Of a stretch of 64,000 nucleotides of DNA, positions 10,674-23,036 are shown piece by piece (position 1 is the first letter of the stretch; every line of letters begins with the position of its first letter). Source of the DNA: Parapristionchus giblindavisi. Lineage: Eukaryota; Nematoda; Chromadorea; Rhabditida; Diplogasteridae. The DNA is taken from assembly GCA_943737045.1 (NCBI GenBank), contig CALSFV010000281.1:447001-511000 (forward strand), in the 5' to 3' direction. Both the position numbers and the translations under genes were made by a program. The notes under the pieces are model-generated. The model was not told the origin of the DNA, did no database searches, and saw nothing but the letters and a program-made list of their open reading frames with translations.

Positions 10674-11664
10674 GAGGCCGTTTGCGTAGGACTCCACTAA
10701 GTGCCGGCACAGTAAAAAAATCAAATTTTGGAGATCGAGTTTCTCAAGGGTGCTTATGATGATGGTCACGTTCATTTTGCACCTAGATACACCGTTGAGG
10801 CCAGACGACGTCGCGTTGAAATCGCGTTTTTAGTCATTTCTCGTGACCCGATAGTGCTAAAAATTGCACAATATACCCTCAGGGGCAGAATTTGATGGCG
10901 ATCACGCCTGTCTAATTCATTTTTCATGGAAAAATTTCAGAAATTTTCAAAATTGGAAATTCAGTCGATGGAAAAAGTCCGTTTTGCGAGATACATAGAT
11001 CGGACCGGAATGGCATCAGGATTCCCTAGAAAAAATTTCAGCCAATTTGCGCCCGAGTCGTTCGAGATAATCAACTTTTAGTGTAGTCATTTTGCCGTTG
11101 AAGAGTAGGAAAGAGGCTAGAGAGTATGGAATTGTGAGAGAGCAGAGAAGGTTGAAGGGAAGGGCATCCCGTCCACTCCCCTTCATTCCCATCCTGATCG
11201 TCTCACCTGCCTCTTTGCTCTCTCGCCCCAGCACACTCTCTCGTCTCTTGCCACCGCATCAACGGTAAAATGACTACACTAAAAGTTGATTATCTCGAAT
11301 GACTCGGGCGCAAATTGGCTGAAATTTTTTGTATGGAATCCTGATGCCATTCCGGTCCGATCTATGTATCTCGCAGAACGGACATTTCCATCTACTGAAT
11401 TTGCAATTTTGAAAATTTCTGAAATTTTTCCATGAAAAATGAATTAGACAGGCGTGATCGCCATCAAATTCTGCCCTTGAGGGTATATTTTGCAATTTTT
11501 AGCACTATCGGATCAAGAGAAATGACGAAAAACGCGATTTCAACGCGACGTCGTCTGGCCTCAACGGTGTATCTAGGTGCAAAATGAACGTGACCATCAT
11601 CATAAGCACCCTTGAGAAACTCGATCTCCAAAAGGTCGATTCTTACGCAAACGTCCTCATATGT
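10674..11664. mobile_element. 985-bp-class foldback element, copy 1
   Basis: Long inverted arms of roughly 400 bp: ATATGAGGCCGTTTGCGTAG at the left and TTACGCAAACGTCCTCATAT at the right, with the arms meeting around a 190 bp centre (about 11,085-11,270). The arms differ by scattered substitutions, so they have diverged since formation. No transposase frame. Duplicate at 26,335-27,325. Confidence 0.85.
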
Positions 11665-11719
11665 TATTCAAGAAATTTTTGAAAAGTAGGGGAGAGAGTA
11701 CATCAAGAAAGGAGAAATG

Positions 11720-11741
11720 TCAGAGAGAGAGAGAGAGAGAG

Positions 11742-11793
<52 letters not shown>
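11720..11793. repeat. (GA)n microsatellite, copy 1
   Basis: About 70 bp of GA dinucleotide repeats with AAAG interruptions; the duplicate at 27,380-27,420 is about 38 bp, one of the few length differences between the copies. Confidence 0.95.
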
Positions 11794-11798
<5 letters not shown>

Positions 11799-11799
11799 T

Positions 11800-12915
11800 A
11801 GGGCAGGAGATCCAATCAATATTCTCATTCACTCATATCTCTATTTATTCCTATCATTAATTTCTATTATATCATTCTGATCAGTCTATAGTTTATTCTT
11901 AATTCAACTTCTATTAGTTGTTTTTGTCTATTGCAATTGTTCACTTATTGAACAACTTCATATTTAAGATTTTCATGTATACAGAGTCAATTTGAACTTC
12001 ACCTCATTTGGAGTCTGTGGAAACTCCTTTGAGATCATCTCGAATGGCTCCTAAACTGGTCCTATTGTGATCGAAAGATCTAAGATCACTTTTGGTACTG
12101 TATCATACATATTGCTTATGAAACATTGATTGATAGCTAAAGAAGGATGTGTGAGACGCGAGACTGTAGTTACTAGATATCATATTCTGTCTAGGGTTGT
12201 TAAAGTGAGGCTGAGGGGATGACATTTGATCTTTGAACTCTAAATCCGTCTTTCATTAAATACTATTCTTATTACCTGAACATCGTTCTGTATTTTCATC
12301 ATCTATTCCCTTCAGTATCCTTCCCTCTCTCACTCACTCTAATACATTCTCCATATTATGTACTCTCTAACCCTCTTCCTTTGATTCAAACTACAATACC
12401 TATTCACCCTTCTTCTTTCCTTATCCTCTTCCATTTCTTCTCTTCATCTTCCTCCTTCCTTCATCCTCCTCCCGTTTAATCTTTCATTATAATATTCGTG
12501 GAATTTTCTTTCATGATCTTTGATCTTTGGTCTTTAGATTTCAATCATTATGCGTCTGTATATTGCTGATTTCTCATCATGCTATTGAATCAAATCCTTC
12601 ATTGCTTTCTTTATCATTTTGAATACTAATATTATACCTTCGTTCGGATGCACGAAGCTCAAGCTTGGCTCAATGGCTCACTTAGTCTCGATTCTAACTG
12701 ATGTATACGTGGACGAGGATGACATAGGATACGATAGATGAGAATTATCGATTGATGATAATATATTGATTGAATGAAGAGGATCATCGAATATTGTTTC
12801 AAGTAAGTTGTTCATTGATCCATTATTGATTAGATTGTGTTTCTATGATATTTTCAATATTTTGTCAAACTTTGATCTACCATTCATTACTTATCGATCG
12901 ATTAGTCTCCATGTG
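11800..12915. other. No gene seen; array segment
   Basis: AT-rich and CT-rich stretches (CCCTTCTTCTTTCC near 12,410). No exon with splice support found on either strand. Matches 27,430-28,542 with only a few substitutions. Confidence 0.5.
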
Positions 12916-13401
12916 TATTACTGATATAACGGATCGGATATGCTCGGAATCATTAGATATTCCCTTCATTTCTCGATCTATCCTATCAGTTTGCATTATA
13001 TGGGATATGCATTTTTGATCTTTGAACTCTTCATATCATATCGTCTCTGAGATTTAGTAAATCCGCTGTAGTATGGTTTGTGATTTTATTCAATCATTTT
13101 AATGTGAGAGACCAGTGACAAATGAGGAAACAAACTATACTATCGGTCTTTTCGGGGATTTCTCCATTGTCATCAAATTCAACGAATTGAAACACGAAAC
13201 TTGTTGAGACACCCTTGTAGTGTACGATAATCAATAAATTCGACGAATTACAAAATAAATGTATATTTCAACCGATCAACTGCAACTACAACAATATACC
13301 CGTTGATGGAACCTAAAACGACAACTATCGATTGGCACGACAAAATCATATTATCGATTGATGATTGACTGCTCGGGGAAGGACGCCTCCACCGTATTCA
13401 T

Positions 13402-14295
13402 CTATGCTTGTTTAGCTCCCTCGATCGGAGTTTCATCAAACGACTTTCCGAAGAAGGGAAACCACAGATTGGTACCTGTTAAGATGGAAAATTATCAAAA
13501 GAACAACGTTAAATCGATAAATAGGGATATTGATAGTCTTAACAAGGATCAAAGATAAAATCTACATAGCGCAATCACGTACTACTAGACCTTAGCATAA
13601 CGTGCATCCCTATAAATGCAGTACCTCACAATGATAAATCAGTCATTATCCCTGATTCAAGTGTATTCACAATTAATGAGGTACTGTATACAATAGAATA
13701 CATATTAGTCCTGCACTCCCCTCCCTCTTCTCCCTCCCCAATTCCAACCACCCACTTTCCCCATTCACTTATTCACTTATTTATTCAATCGTCGTTTCAA
13801 ATGTTGTCACATCTTTATTGGATGTATGATAAATAAATAAAAATCAATAAATAGTCAATCAACCAACCAAACTTCTGTCTCTCTTCAGCCAGGGCATTCC
13901 TCTCCTGACAGTAATTATGGAACTGCTCCTTCGATAGCGTCAGCCACTTGTAGAAACCGTGTCCCACGGGGAATACCTGCGATTGGGAAAGCTCGACTAC
14001 CGTACACTCACTCATGGCACCGCCCACACCACTCACCATTGCAGAGGAGCAGGCACCGAAAACGATCCACAGAGGAGCAGTGGGATAACGGAGGAGAAAA
14101 CGACTGAAATAAAATTGAATTCAAATGATCAATCGATAAAGATACCGTAGTATTGTAGTAAAATCGATAAATTTACCGTATGAAAGCAGGAGTAAATCGT
14201 CGTTTCGGTGTCTGGTAATACGTGGCCCTACACCGTATCTGTTGAGTGGAGGGTACTGTAGTCGGCGATCGATATGATGACAGTATACCCCACAT
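13402..14295 (-). CDS. Small single-TM, probably mitochondrial protein (142 aa), copy 2
   Basis: Exons 14295-14177, 14103-13868 and 13475-13402, identical in structure and apparently in sequence to copy 1 (offset 12,915). All splice sites, the start and the stop are preserved. The near identity shows recent duplication rather than long-term constraint. Role unknown; see copy 1 for domain description. Confidence 0.75.
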
Positions 14296-14337
14296 CTACA
14301 GTAAACTCTCATTATCTGCCGAACAACTTGTTAGTAT

Positions 14338-14489
14338 CATACATTTTCATACCCTCACAGCGTGAGGATCAACACACTATATAAGGGTCATTTTTTATGT
14401 GAAACATTACAATTTAGAAATCGATCCACTATATTTCGAAAATCGACCGACTATATAAAACAATCCGGTGAGGGCGTCGAAAATGAATG
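14338..14489. mobile_element. CATACATT-type MITE, copy 2
   Basis: Duplicate of 1423-1574 carried by the segmental duplication, with the same flanking GTTAGTAT/GTTAGTAC. Confidence 0.7.
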
Positions 14490-15174
14490 GTTAGTACTGT
14501 GTTAGGACAAATGGTCAGATACTGTAACGTGGTGGTTCACCAATGCTTTGACAACGAACAATTGTAGTTTTTTTAAGAATGTTTATTCCATAATTCCAAT
14601 ACAAAAACCAACAACAATCCACAGAGATCAAGAAATAGCAACAACTAATCAATCAATAAGATCTACCGTAATCAATCAATATTGATTACTTCACTTCCTA
14701 CAGTACACCCAGACCGCATCGATTCCTTCTCCAATCTGTTCTTGTAGTAGCCAATGTTCGTTGTCAGGAAGGGGGAAGCGGCATGCGAGAAGACGAGATC
14801 CAGAGTTCATCTCGGAGAGTTTGGGAACGAGATCACCCATCTTAATTCACGCTTATTATTATTATTACTTTCATTAAAAAATATCGATATATAATTTTCA
14901 GTCAAAAGATTTGCTACAATGGGTAAGAAACTAGACTCTGAGATGATAAGAAGATAAAAAGAAAGAAAAATCAATAATGTACCAGACTCTCAGCTCCAAA
15001 TATGACGGCAGTCTTATAGTCAACAACAGGAGTCTTGAATATGTCTCGACGAGAGAATGAAGCCGGTGCTGATAGTGAACTACGAGAGGACAAAGCCTTC
15101 CACTGCAATCAATCAATAATCAATAGTTCTTTTTTTTTCTTTCTTCATTATTTCCATCATAACAAATGAGAGAA

Positions 15175-15322
15175 CATAGGCCGTATCCATGACCGTTTGC
15201 AAACCGTTTGGCCGACAAACGTGACGTCACACAACCGTAGGCGTTTGCCGAAAATCCTCTGCCTACGCTTTTAACGTCACGTTTGTAGGTAAACGGTTTG
15301 CAAACGGTCATGGATACCTATG
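15175..15322. mobile_element. Inverted-repeat MITE, copy 2
   Basis: Duplicate of 3481-3628 with the same inverted ends TATCCATGACCGTTTGCAAA. Confidence 0.75.
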
Positions 15323-15346
15323 CAAATATGTAATTATAATAGTATA

Positions 15347-16454
15347 GGTTGGTGGAGGTCCGTCGTGTTAGCAGCGAATCGGTTGATAACGGTACTTACT
15401 TCCCTCCAATGTTCGATTTACGTCCCTCCACTGTTCGATTTACTTCCCTCCAATGTTCGATTTACTTCCCTCCACTGTTCGATTTACTTCCCTCCACTGT
15501 TCGATGTACAATGTACGCTGATGACGTCAAGCTCTATTCTTTCTCTGACCCCTCCTCTCTTCAATCTGCTCTCAATATATTGTTTAAATGGTCCACTGAT
15601 TGGGGTTTGTCTATCTCTACATCCAAAACTGTCGTTATGAGTATTGGCTCTAAACATCCTAATATTGATTTTCTTATCAATAATATTTCTCTTCCTCATG
15701 TCAAAGAATTTACCGATCTAGGAATTACGTACACCAACTCTCTATCCTTCGCCCCTCACATCCAATCTATCGTATCAAAAGCCAAAAGCAGATGCGCTTA
15801 TATTTACCGTATCTTCTCCTCTCGCAGTCTTAAACTATACGCACGTTTATTCACTATCTACGTTAGGCCTATTCTTGAATATGCCTCTGAACTTTGGTCC
15901 CCGCACGAACAATATCTTACTGATCTTATTGAGAAAGTACAACAAGAAATACCCGTCGCACCTATCCTAAATGAATCCAACCACGCATATCATATTCTGA
16001 CCGTTTGTTAGCTCTAAATCTCGAACCACTTGAACGTAGACGCGCACTTATTGATTTATGTTTCACTTATAAGGCACTTAATAGACGCATAGAATTTGAC
16101 AATTCATCTATCTTCCGATTATCATTTTCCTACAATAGAAACTCCTCTCGCAGAAATAATTTTCAACTTGTCAAATATAATTGTAAATCCAGGCGTTTCT
16201 TGTACTTTATCTCGAACAGAGTTGTGAATTCTTGGAATTTACTGCCTAATTCTGCCATAATTTGTCCCAATGTCAAAAACTTTCGTAATTGTATTTCTAC
16301 CTATGCTTTATAATTAAAGTTTTATCATCATTATCTATTAAGTCAACCTTACTACCTCGTTGTGGTATTGTATATATCTGTCCCTAATGCATTTCTCTAT
16401 GTATATCATTATCATTCTTACATGAAACGCACATAAAGATATTATTATTATTAC
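15347..16454 (+). mobile_element. Internally deleted CR1-like LINE, copy 2
   Basis: Duplicate of 3653-4738. Because the minisatellite has one more 22 bp unit (15,396-15,505), a single frame runs from 15,349 to 16,011 here, then shifts as in copy 1 to 16,005-16,313. RT C-terminal half with YADD, no endonuclease. Confidence 0.8.
15396..15505. repeat. 22 bp minisatellite, 5 units
   Basis: Same repeat as at 3702 with one additional unit. Confidence 0.9.
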
Positions 16455-16794
16455 GGACCTCAATCAACCTATACTAATTACAGATCCGTTCTCTGTTCAT
16501 ATACGAGTAGTTCTGTCATGAATCAATAAAAACAAAGTTATGCTACGCGTAGCCCGTACGATCGAATACAACTAATCGATAATTACCGACCTTACTGTAT
16601 GCCACCAGAATCGAATTCAGATCCACATATTATTCAGTTTCAACCCCTTTCCCCAGACTGACTCGCATTGATTGACTGGTCGACCCTGAAATGGCTCTGA
16701 AAAAAAGATTACGTTTGTATTAGTCGGTGTTGCTCTCCTCTCACTGCCTAATCCCTCCTCCCTCTCATATTGCAATATACAATACAATACAAAT

Positions 16795-17355
16795 TCAATG
16801 GTAGATCACCCTCTGAATTCCAGCACAGAAGAGTTTTTTGAACTTTTGCAAAACCAATACTCCTTTACAGTATGAAAACTCGCTCACCTCATCAATCGAT
16901 TCCCCATAATAGACAGGTATATAGTGTGATTGGATTACTGTAGTCTGACTTTTTAATGCATTATAGGCTACGGTAACAGAGAACAATGCAACGGGATCGA
17001 TTCATTGGCTAGTGTGCTATTCGATAGTTTCGAAAAAAACTGAAAGAGGCGAGAGAGTGTGCAAACGAGGAGGGTTTTCGCTGATTTTCTGCTCTTTTCG
17101 CAACTTTTGAACAGAGAGCTATTGACTAGTACTGACATATTGGAAAGGGTTCGGTTTAACGGAATCATCGAGTATAAAAAGACAACAGAGTCATGGTAAT
17201 GATTGGTGGGAGATTGACAGTATATACGGTATATCGGATACTGTAACAACAACGATGTACGGTATGTGTGGTTGTAACTAGTGAAGCAAAATGTAGTTAG
17301 TCTTATTCGGTCGGAATAATGACCAGTCAGAGAGGGTTTTACGCAGATTGGAAAA
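16795..17355. other. Conserved array segment, copy 2
   Basis: Counterpart of 5078-5635 with a few substitutions; ends at the second tandem joint. No confident gene. Confidence 0.4.
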
Positions 17356-17554
17356 AAAGATTCTTTGCGTTTGTCTCGGTTGTGAGCGGTCCATCTCTCG
17401 TTCGTCTGTTCTACTCTTACCGAATTATCATCAGCAACGTAAAAGGATCCCCTCCTAGAAGACTATAGGCAAGTCAGGAGTGGTATGCCTATCATCAAGC
17501 AATTGTTGACGAAGTATTGAGCGAGGACTTCGTGGGTAATCTCTATCTAATTTT

Positions 17555-17767
17555 TCTCAATTCTGTTTCATGATTCACTATTCGAAAAGGATCAAGTGTA
17601 GCGGCTTTGATTCTGAAGAACGTCTTAATTGCTGATCAGAAGATGAAGAAGATGAAGATAATTATGCCCCTTGTATGGAACCTCAGCACGCCCAGACTAA
17701 TCTGTCGTTTAGCGGCAACCATTCCCTCCCTAATGGTTATGTGCTTGATAAAGGTTAATAAACTGGA
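17555..17767 (+). repeat. Retroposon 3' fragment, copy 2
   Basis: Duplicate of 5838-6050. Confidence 0.7.
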
Positions 17768-18678
17768 AAAAAGAAAGGAAAAAAGGCAGGCTCTTTTTTA
17801 AGTCACGAAAAAAAGTAAATGAGAGCAAACATTGTTCGTTTCACACACGCTCATCCATTTTTCGCTTCTTTTCTTTTCTTTGAGAGTATAATAATATAAT
17901 AATATATATTTATTTCCTTATGCGTTACATTAAAACAGATGAAAGAAATTTGATAGATGGAGAATAAATAAATTAATAAGGGAATGCTTATAGCTGCAAT
18001 AACTAGATCACAGCATTGGGGGTTGGGAGGGGGTATGGAAATTTTATTGGGTTTTAAAGGGGGAACTCAACCATGACACCATGATCCCTCTCTTTGACGA
18101 TTAGTCGGTGCAATATGGTACAAGTGAAGTGATTGCAATGTGGCATAATTAGAGTGTGCGAGGATGCTTGTGCTGCACGGAGGCTTATAACCGGGTGGAG
18201 GAGGCTGTGATAAAGATCGTCATTGAGAAAGTCGAGGACCAAGGGTCGGAAGGGAGTTCATGAAGACAATTACTAAGGTGTAATGGTAGGACCTACTGAG
18301 AATGAGATGTGAAAGAATAAATAAATAAAAAGCAACGAAATAAGATAACTAATAACTAGCGAAGAGTGGGGCGTAGAGAGATAGGGAGAGAGTACAAAGA
18401 GGGAGAGGTGAGAAGAAGAGAAGAGAAAAGTGCAAAAAATAAACAAAAAAGGATCTCTCACAAGTTTTTTTTTTTAATTCATGTTTTATATATAAAGGCT
18501 TACAAAAATTATGTTAAAAGTGCACTCTCGCTTGAGCTGAAAAACTGTGATGCTGTAGGTCTCGTGTATCGTGTCTTGTTGTCTTGTTGGTCTAAATGGT
18601 CTTGAGGCAGATTTAAAGTGTAGACGTGATAACTGAAAAACTGAAGAGATTAGCAAAGTCTTATAGAAATATATTTAT

Positions 18679-21537
18679 TTAAAATGATTCACGAATTTGT
18701 CTACTGAATGATAATGAGCTGTTGTTGGAAACCAAACTATTCTCGAGTGAGTTCCATTTGTTTACTACTCTATTAGTCAAAAAGTTTGAAAAGCGATTTG
18801 AGTGGCAACTATGAGGATTGAGTTTTAAATTGTGGCCTCGTGAAATATTGATTGTATTTGAAATGAGAAAAAGAGAACGGGGATTTAAGTCGATGTGGCC
18901 GTGCAATATCTTGTGTGTAGTGATGAGGTCATTTTGCTGTCGTCTCGTCTCGAGAGATGGTACTTTGAGGTACTGTAGTCGATCGGAATACTGTAGGTAG
19001 TTGATTCTGCATTGATTGAATACGATGCGAGTGTATCTGCGAAGAATGTTTTCAATACGTGCTATAAGATTGTTAGTGTAAGGGCACCAAAGTTCATTAC
19101 AATACTCAAGCACTGGACGGACATACACGTTAAATAGACGAACGTATAAAGACGGACTTCGCGATTTGAAGGATCTATGGATATATGCACATCTTGAGGA
19201 TGCTTTGTTTACAATGTTATCAATGTGACATTCAAAACTGAGCTTGTTATCATAGGTTACTCCGAGGTCTTTGACATTTTCGACCACAGGCAACATGCAC
19301 GAATCAATGTTGAAAGGATAGTTTGGATGTCCAGTACCGATTTGCATAACAACGGTTTTAGATGAGGACAGAGTTAGTCCCCATTTTAGAGACCATTCAA
19401 AAATGCGATCGAGAGCTGATTGTAAAAGGACTGGGTTATTGATAGTGTATACCTTGATATCATCGGCGTAGATGGAAGAATATACATCTGTAGGCAGAAT
19501 AGAGGGGATGTCATCAATGTAAAGGGAGAATAGTAAGGGTCCAATGCAAGAACCTTGAGGCACGCCACTGGTAACATCGAATAGATTGGACTTAGCGTCT
19601 CCAACAGTAACAGATTGAGTACGTGCATTGAGAAAGGACTTAAGCCATCGTAATAAACAACCACTGATGCCGTACTTCTCACATTTGAAGAGTAAAAGAT
19701 TAATAGGTATACTATCGAAGGCTCGTGAGAAATCAATAAAAGCACATGAAATGTTCTTTTTTTTATCCAGGCATTCATTCCAATGTGAAAAAGTTGAGAG
19801 GAGGCAAGAGGTAGTAGAACGTTTGTTGCGGAAACCATGCTGTTGATCACACAGTAGATTATTTGCGCCTAAGAAAGAAGTTATATCTTTACATATTAGT
19901 CTTTCCATAATTTTGGATAAAGAGCACGTAAGAGAAATGGGACGGTAGTTAGATGCATCGTGTTTTGCGCCCTTCCTTTTGTAGATCGGTTTGACTATTG
20001 CCGTAAGCCATATGCTAGGTGTTTGTGATAGGAGCAAGAAACGATGAAATAGTATAGAGAGTGGAAAGCTAATTTGATCTACGGTGTTTTTAAGGAAGGC
20101 GTATGAAATGCCGTCAGGCGATGTAGAGTTCTTATTGGGCAGTTTTCGAATAACATTTGAGATACGAGAGGATGTAAAATCGATAAAATCGATTTTTCTT
20201 TGTGTGCGCATAGGATAGCTATCAGGTGCTGAGAATACTGCGTTATTGAATGCGCTCATGAAACTAGATGCTAGCGCCTCAGCTTTTTTATGATCATCAA
20301 TAAGTGTGGTGCCATTGGAATCAATAATTGTGTTTATAGTGTTTGATGAATCTTTTATGCGATTTCCAGCATATCTATAAAACAGTTTGGTGTTGGACTT
20401 TCTACTTAGTCGACGTTCGAATGAACGGCGTGAGCCATTCATGGATGCTAGCAAACGTTTGCTCATTCGTTTAAATGGATTGAGGCCTATACGCATGCGA
20501 TTACGGTATAGTCTTCTGCAGCGGCGAAGGAGATTAAAGGAGGTTGGAGATAGATGTGAGTGATGTGGGAATATTTTGCGAGTAGGAACAAAGTGTCTAA
20601 TTATTGATGTAATTCTATCTGTGAAGAGAGTGTAAAGTGTGTCTGCATCTTGATTACAACTATCAAATAATGCAAGCCAATCAATACTAATAATAGTGGA
20701 CTGAACAGAGGTCCAGTCAGTGCGAGCGTGATCAGGGATAATGAGAGGGCGTGGTTTTGGTTTACGCGCGTTTATACTGTATGTGACTAGAGAATGGTCT
20801 AGTTTGGGGAGTGGGGGTACGACTCTACAAGAGGATATGATAGATGGATGAGTAGTAAGAACAAGATCAAGAATGTTATCACCTCTGGTTGGAGATACAA
20901 CCGTTTGTGTGAGAGAAAGTGATCTAACGAAGGAGAGAAGGATAGATGAGTGGTGATTTGTTGGCGAACGGCAGTGCATGGAGGACCAATTTATTTCAGG
21001 GCAGTTAAAATCTCCCATAATAATTGCAGGATTGTTGGATAGACAAATGGTATCATAAAGATGAGAGAGGCAATTAGAAAAATCAATAGAGTTGCAACTA
21101 GGGCTACGATATATTACAAACGCTTGGACTACAAGAGTTTGCGACAGGTGTATGAGAGCTCCTACAGATTGGCAGTAAGGTGAATACGATTTTGAGAATA
21201 GACATATAGATGGAAATGACGATAGACAGAGGAGAGCTACACCACCGCCATTGGTATCACGATCAGAGCGGAAGACAGTATAGCGACCCATTGAGAGCAT
21301 TGAATCGGAAATTGTGTTTTGACTTGCCCAGGTTTCAGTTATAGCAAGTATGGAGTAATTGAATGTGGAAGAGAAATCATCTATATAATGTAGTTTGTAG
21401 CCAACAGATCGAGAGTTCAGCAGACAGCAAGACAGAGTATTGATAGGAATCGGCGAGATACAAGAAGATTGTGATAGAGATCTGGACAAGGAGACAATAG
21501 GAATGGGGTCACGATCGATCGCCTGTTCGAGAGAGAC
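18679..21537 (-). CDS. LINE ORF2: APE endonuclease and reverse transcriptase
   Basis: Open frame of about 950 codons. APE-type endonuclease at the N terminus: LLNSRSVGYK (catalytic Asn), LAITETWAS (Glu), GDFNCPEINW (Asp-Asn), SPTRGDNILDLVLT and KLDHSLVTY (final His). Reverse transcriptase follows: [63 protein letters not shown] and the YADD catalytic box, then the C-terminal RRYTRIVFNQCRINY region. CR1/Jockey type. There is no ATG between the upstream TAG and the endonuclease; the first Met codon is well inside the domain (ISDSM). It makes the protein that nicks target DNA and copies the element RNA. Confidence 0.9.
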   Translation of the reverse strand, partial: VSLEQAIDRDPIPIVSLSRSLSQSSCISPIPINTLSCCLLNSRSVGYKLHYIDDFSSTFNYSILAITETWASQNTISDSMLSMGRYTVFRSDRDTNGGGVALLCLSSFPSICLFSKSYSPYCQSVGALIHLSQTLVVQAFVIYRSPSCNSIDFSNCLSHLYDTICLSNNPAIIMGDFNCPEINWSSMHCRSPTNHHSSILLSFVRSLSLTQTVVSPTRGDNILDLVLTTHPSIISSCRVVPPLPKLDHSLVTYSINARKPKPRPLIIPDHARTDWTSVQSTIISIDWLALFDSCNQDADTLYTLFTDRITSIIRHFVPTRKIFPHHSHLSPTSFNLLRRCRRLYRNRMRIGLNPFKRMSKRLLASMNGSRRSFERRLSRKSNTKLFYRYAGNRIKDSSNTINTIIDSNGTTLIDDHKKAEALASSFMSAFNNAVFSAPDSYPMRTQRKIDFIDFTSSRISNVIRKLPNKNSTSPDGISYAFLKNTVDQISFPLSILFHRFLLLSQTPSIWLTAIVKPIYKRKGAKHDASNYRPISLTCSLSKIMERLICKDITSFLGANNLLCDQQHGFRNKRSTTSCLLSTFSHWNECLDKKKNISCAFIDFSRAFDSIPINLLLFKCEKYGISGCLLRWLKSFLNARTQSVTVGDAKSNLFDVTSGVPQGSCIGPLLFSLYIDDIPSILPTDVYSSIYADDIKVYTINNPVLLQSALDRIFEWSLKWGLTLSSSKTVVMQIGTGHPNYPFNIDSCMLPVVENVKDLGVTYDNKLSFECHIDNIVNKASSRCAYIHRSFKSRSPSLYVRLFNVYVRPVLEYCNELWCPYTNNLIARIENILRRYTRIVFNQCRINYLQYSDRLQYLKVPSLETRRQQNDLITTHKILHGHIDLNPRSLFLISNTINISRGHNLKLNPHSCHSNRFSNFLTNRVVNKWNSLENSLVSNNSSLSFSRQIRESF

Positions 21538-21832
21538 CTATAGATGGGCAGGGGATGACCGAGATGGTGATGAGTCATGTACACTAGTCACTGGGGACAG
21601 TGCACTGACTTTGTTGGCGGCTTTGGCCTTTTTTGATTGATCATCACCTGTACCATCGGACGATCTCTTTCTCGAAACAGACGAGGGATCACGACTAAGA
21701 CCACCTCTATCACGACCAAGACCACCCCTACCCTTCGTTCTCCCACGACCCCTATTGATTTGAGATTTAGAGCGAGATTGGGCTCGATACGAAAAACGAG
21801 GAGTAGATGATGAGTTAGCAGTGAGAGGTGGA
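21538..21832 (-). CDS. LINE ORF1 C-terminal tail (partial)
   Basis: Open frame of about 97 codons ending in TAG at 21538-21540 and in the same frame as ORF2. It is Arg/Ser/Gly rich (YRAQSRSKSQINRGRGRTK), consistent with the nucleic-acid-binding ORF1 protein of CR1-like LINEs. The N-terminal part is lost by 5' truncation. Confidence 0.6.
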
Positions 21833-22209
21833 GTATGATATTTTCTGGCTCGGCTTTTGCTCCGCTACACTTTTTAACTTATACGGTAGTCGAAGGCGGA
21901 TCATAAACTGCCAGGTATGGTCATATACATATTCATGCACCAATAAATTAGTTTATTCATTCACCGTCCGGGATAAAATAATTTAACAAACAAGCTTATT
22001 ATCTATCTGTAAGTATTCTTTGATGAATACAAAGAACGGGAAAAAACCAATACAAAACAGAACAGGATAAAGGAAAATTGGAAAAGTGATCATAATTGGT
22101 AAAATAATCGTCAATTCTATCCTACTTATTTTATACAACTTTAATATGAATGATAAATTATTGTACATGAAGGAGAAAATAATCGGTATAACCCTTTTCT
22201 GATAGTGAA

Positions 22210-22784
22210 TCAAACAATGGGATTCTCAAATACAATCGATGGTCGATTGTGATCATGAATATAATTATCAATCAATCTAGGATCACTATAGGGCACTCTC
22301 CGTACTTCTGCTCCCTCTTCGTCGTTCCTCTTTGGCACCTGATGAAAATGAATGAATCATGTGACTGTGACTAGGAATCACTAACCTCAGTCATCGTAAT
22401 CATAACTTTTCCATTTGCCAGCCAGAAGAAGGGGAACGTCCGATGGTGTGCAATCGATCCACTATATAAAATTGATATTGTATTTAGCATTAATCAAATC
22501 ATACAAATTGTATCATTTATAGTATGAACTCACCTATAGAGGCCTCTGCTTCTCTCAATTTCGTCCTTCGCTTCTTTCATCATATCTTCTGACAGTTCAT
22601 TGTTCACATATATACAAATAAGGACGTGACAACGAAATCTCGTGGATGATACGATTGTCGAGTATTTGCCACGTATATACGTAGGATCCTTCATAGTATG
22701 GCCTTCACTGTACAGTGACATGTGGAATGAGGGCAACAGATCACGGAGAATCTGTAATTCATTCTGATCAACTTTCTTCACCAT
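22210..22784 (-). CDS. Orphan three-exon gene, 151 aa, copy 2
   Basis: Same exons as 6547-7121 (22784-22534, 22461-22386, 22338-22210), with all splice sites, start and stop preserved. Function unknown. Its promoter side faces the foldback cluster. Confidence 0.65.
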
Positions 22785-23036
22785 TAATCAAACCACTTTA
22801 GCTTTATTTCGTTTTTTTAATTATCTAGCTATTTTTTTCTTTAAAGGGAACATGCAGATTTAGAAAAATGCGTGGATAATACTTCCTTTTACGTGTTTGA
22901 CCGAATTGAAAGAAAAAAATATGATTGAAAGAAAATTGAAAGAAAAATTATACTAATTCATTGGATCATTATTTTTACGTTCTAAAATTGTAAAAGAAAT
23001 TAATCATAATATTACCGAACGGTAATGTATAGACAC

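Larger units (their letters stand above)
14691..16619 (-). pseudogene. FAM173/ATPSCKMT-like gene remnant, copy 2
   Basis: Exon 4 (14840-14691) and exon 3 (15102-14983) intact, exon 2 reduced to its 3' stump (about 16619-16591) by the same deletion as in copy 1. No exon 1. Unlike copy 1 there is no LINE between exons 4 and 3, so this shows the pre-insertion state. Confidence 0.75.
17886..21834 (-). mobile_element. CR1-like LINE, nearly full length
   Basis: Insert of about 3.95 kb present only in copy 2; the empty site is at 6,168-6,172 in copy 1 (GAGAGTATGATATTTTC). The flanks repeat GAGTAT. On the minus strand it contains the end of ORF1 (21832-21538), an in-frame TAG, then ORF2 (endonuclease plus reverse transcriptase) ending at 18,679, a 0.8 kb 3' UTR and an AT-rich TATTAT tail at 17,886-17,910. 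It is 5' truncated within ORF1. Uninterrupted ORF2 and absence from the sister copy show recent activity. Confidence 0.9.

Noticed and set aside
11016..11495. Two minus-strand frames of 72-73 codons
   Set aside because: They read the two arms of the long foldback and mirror each other.
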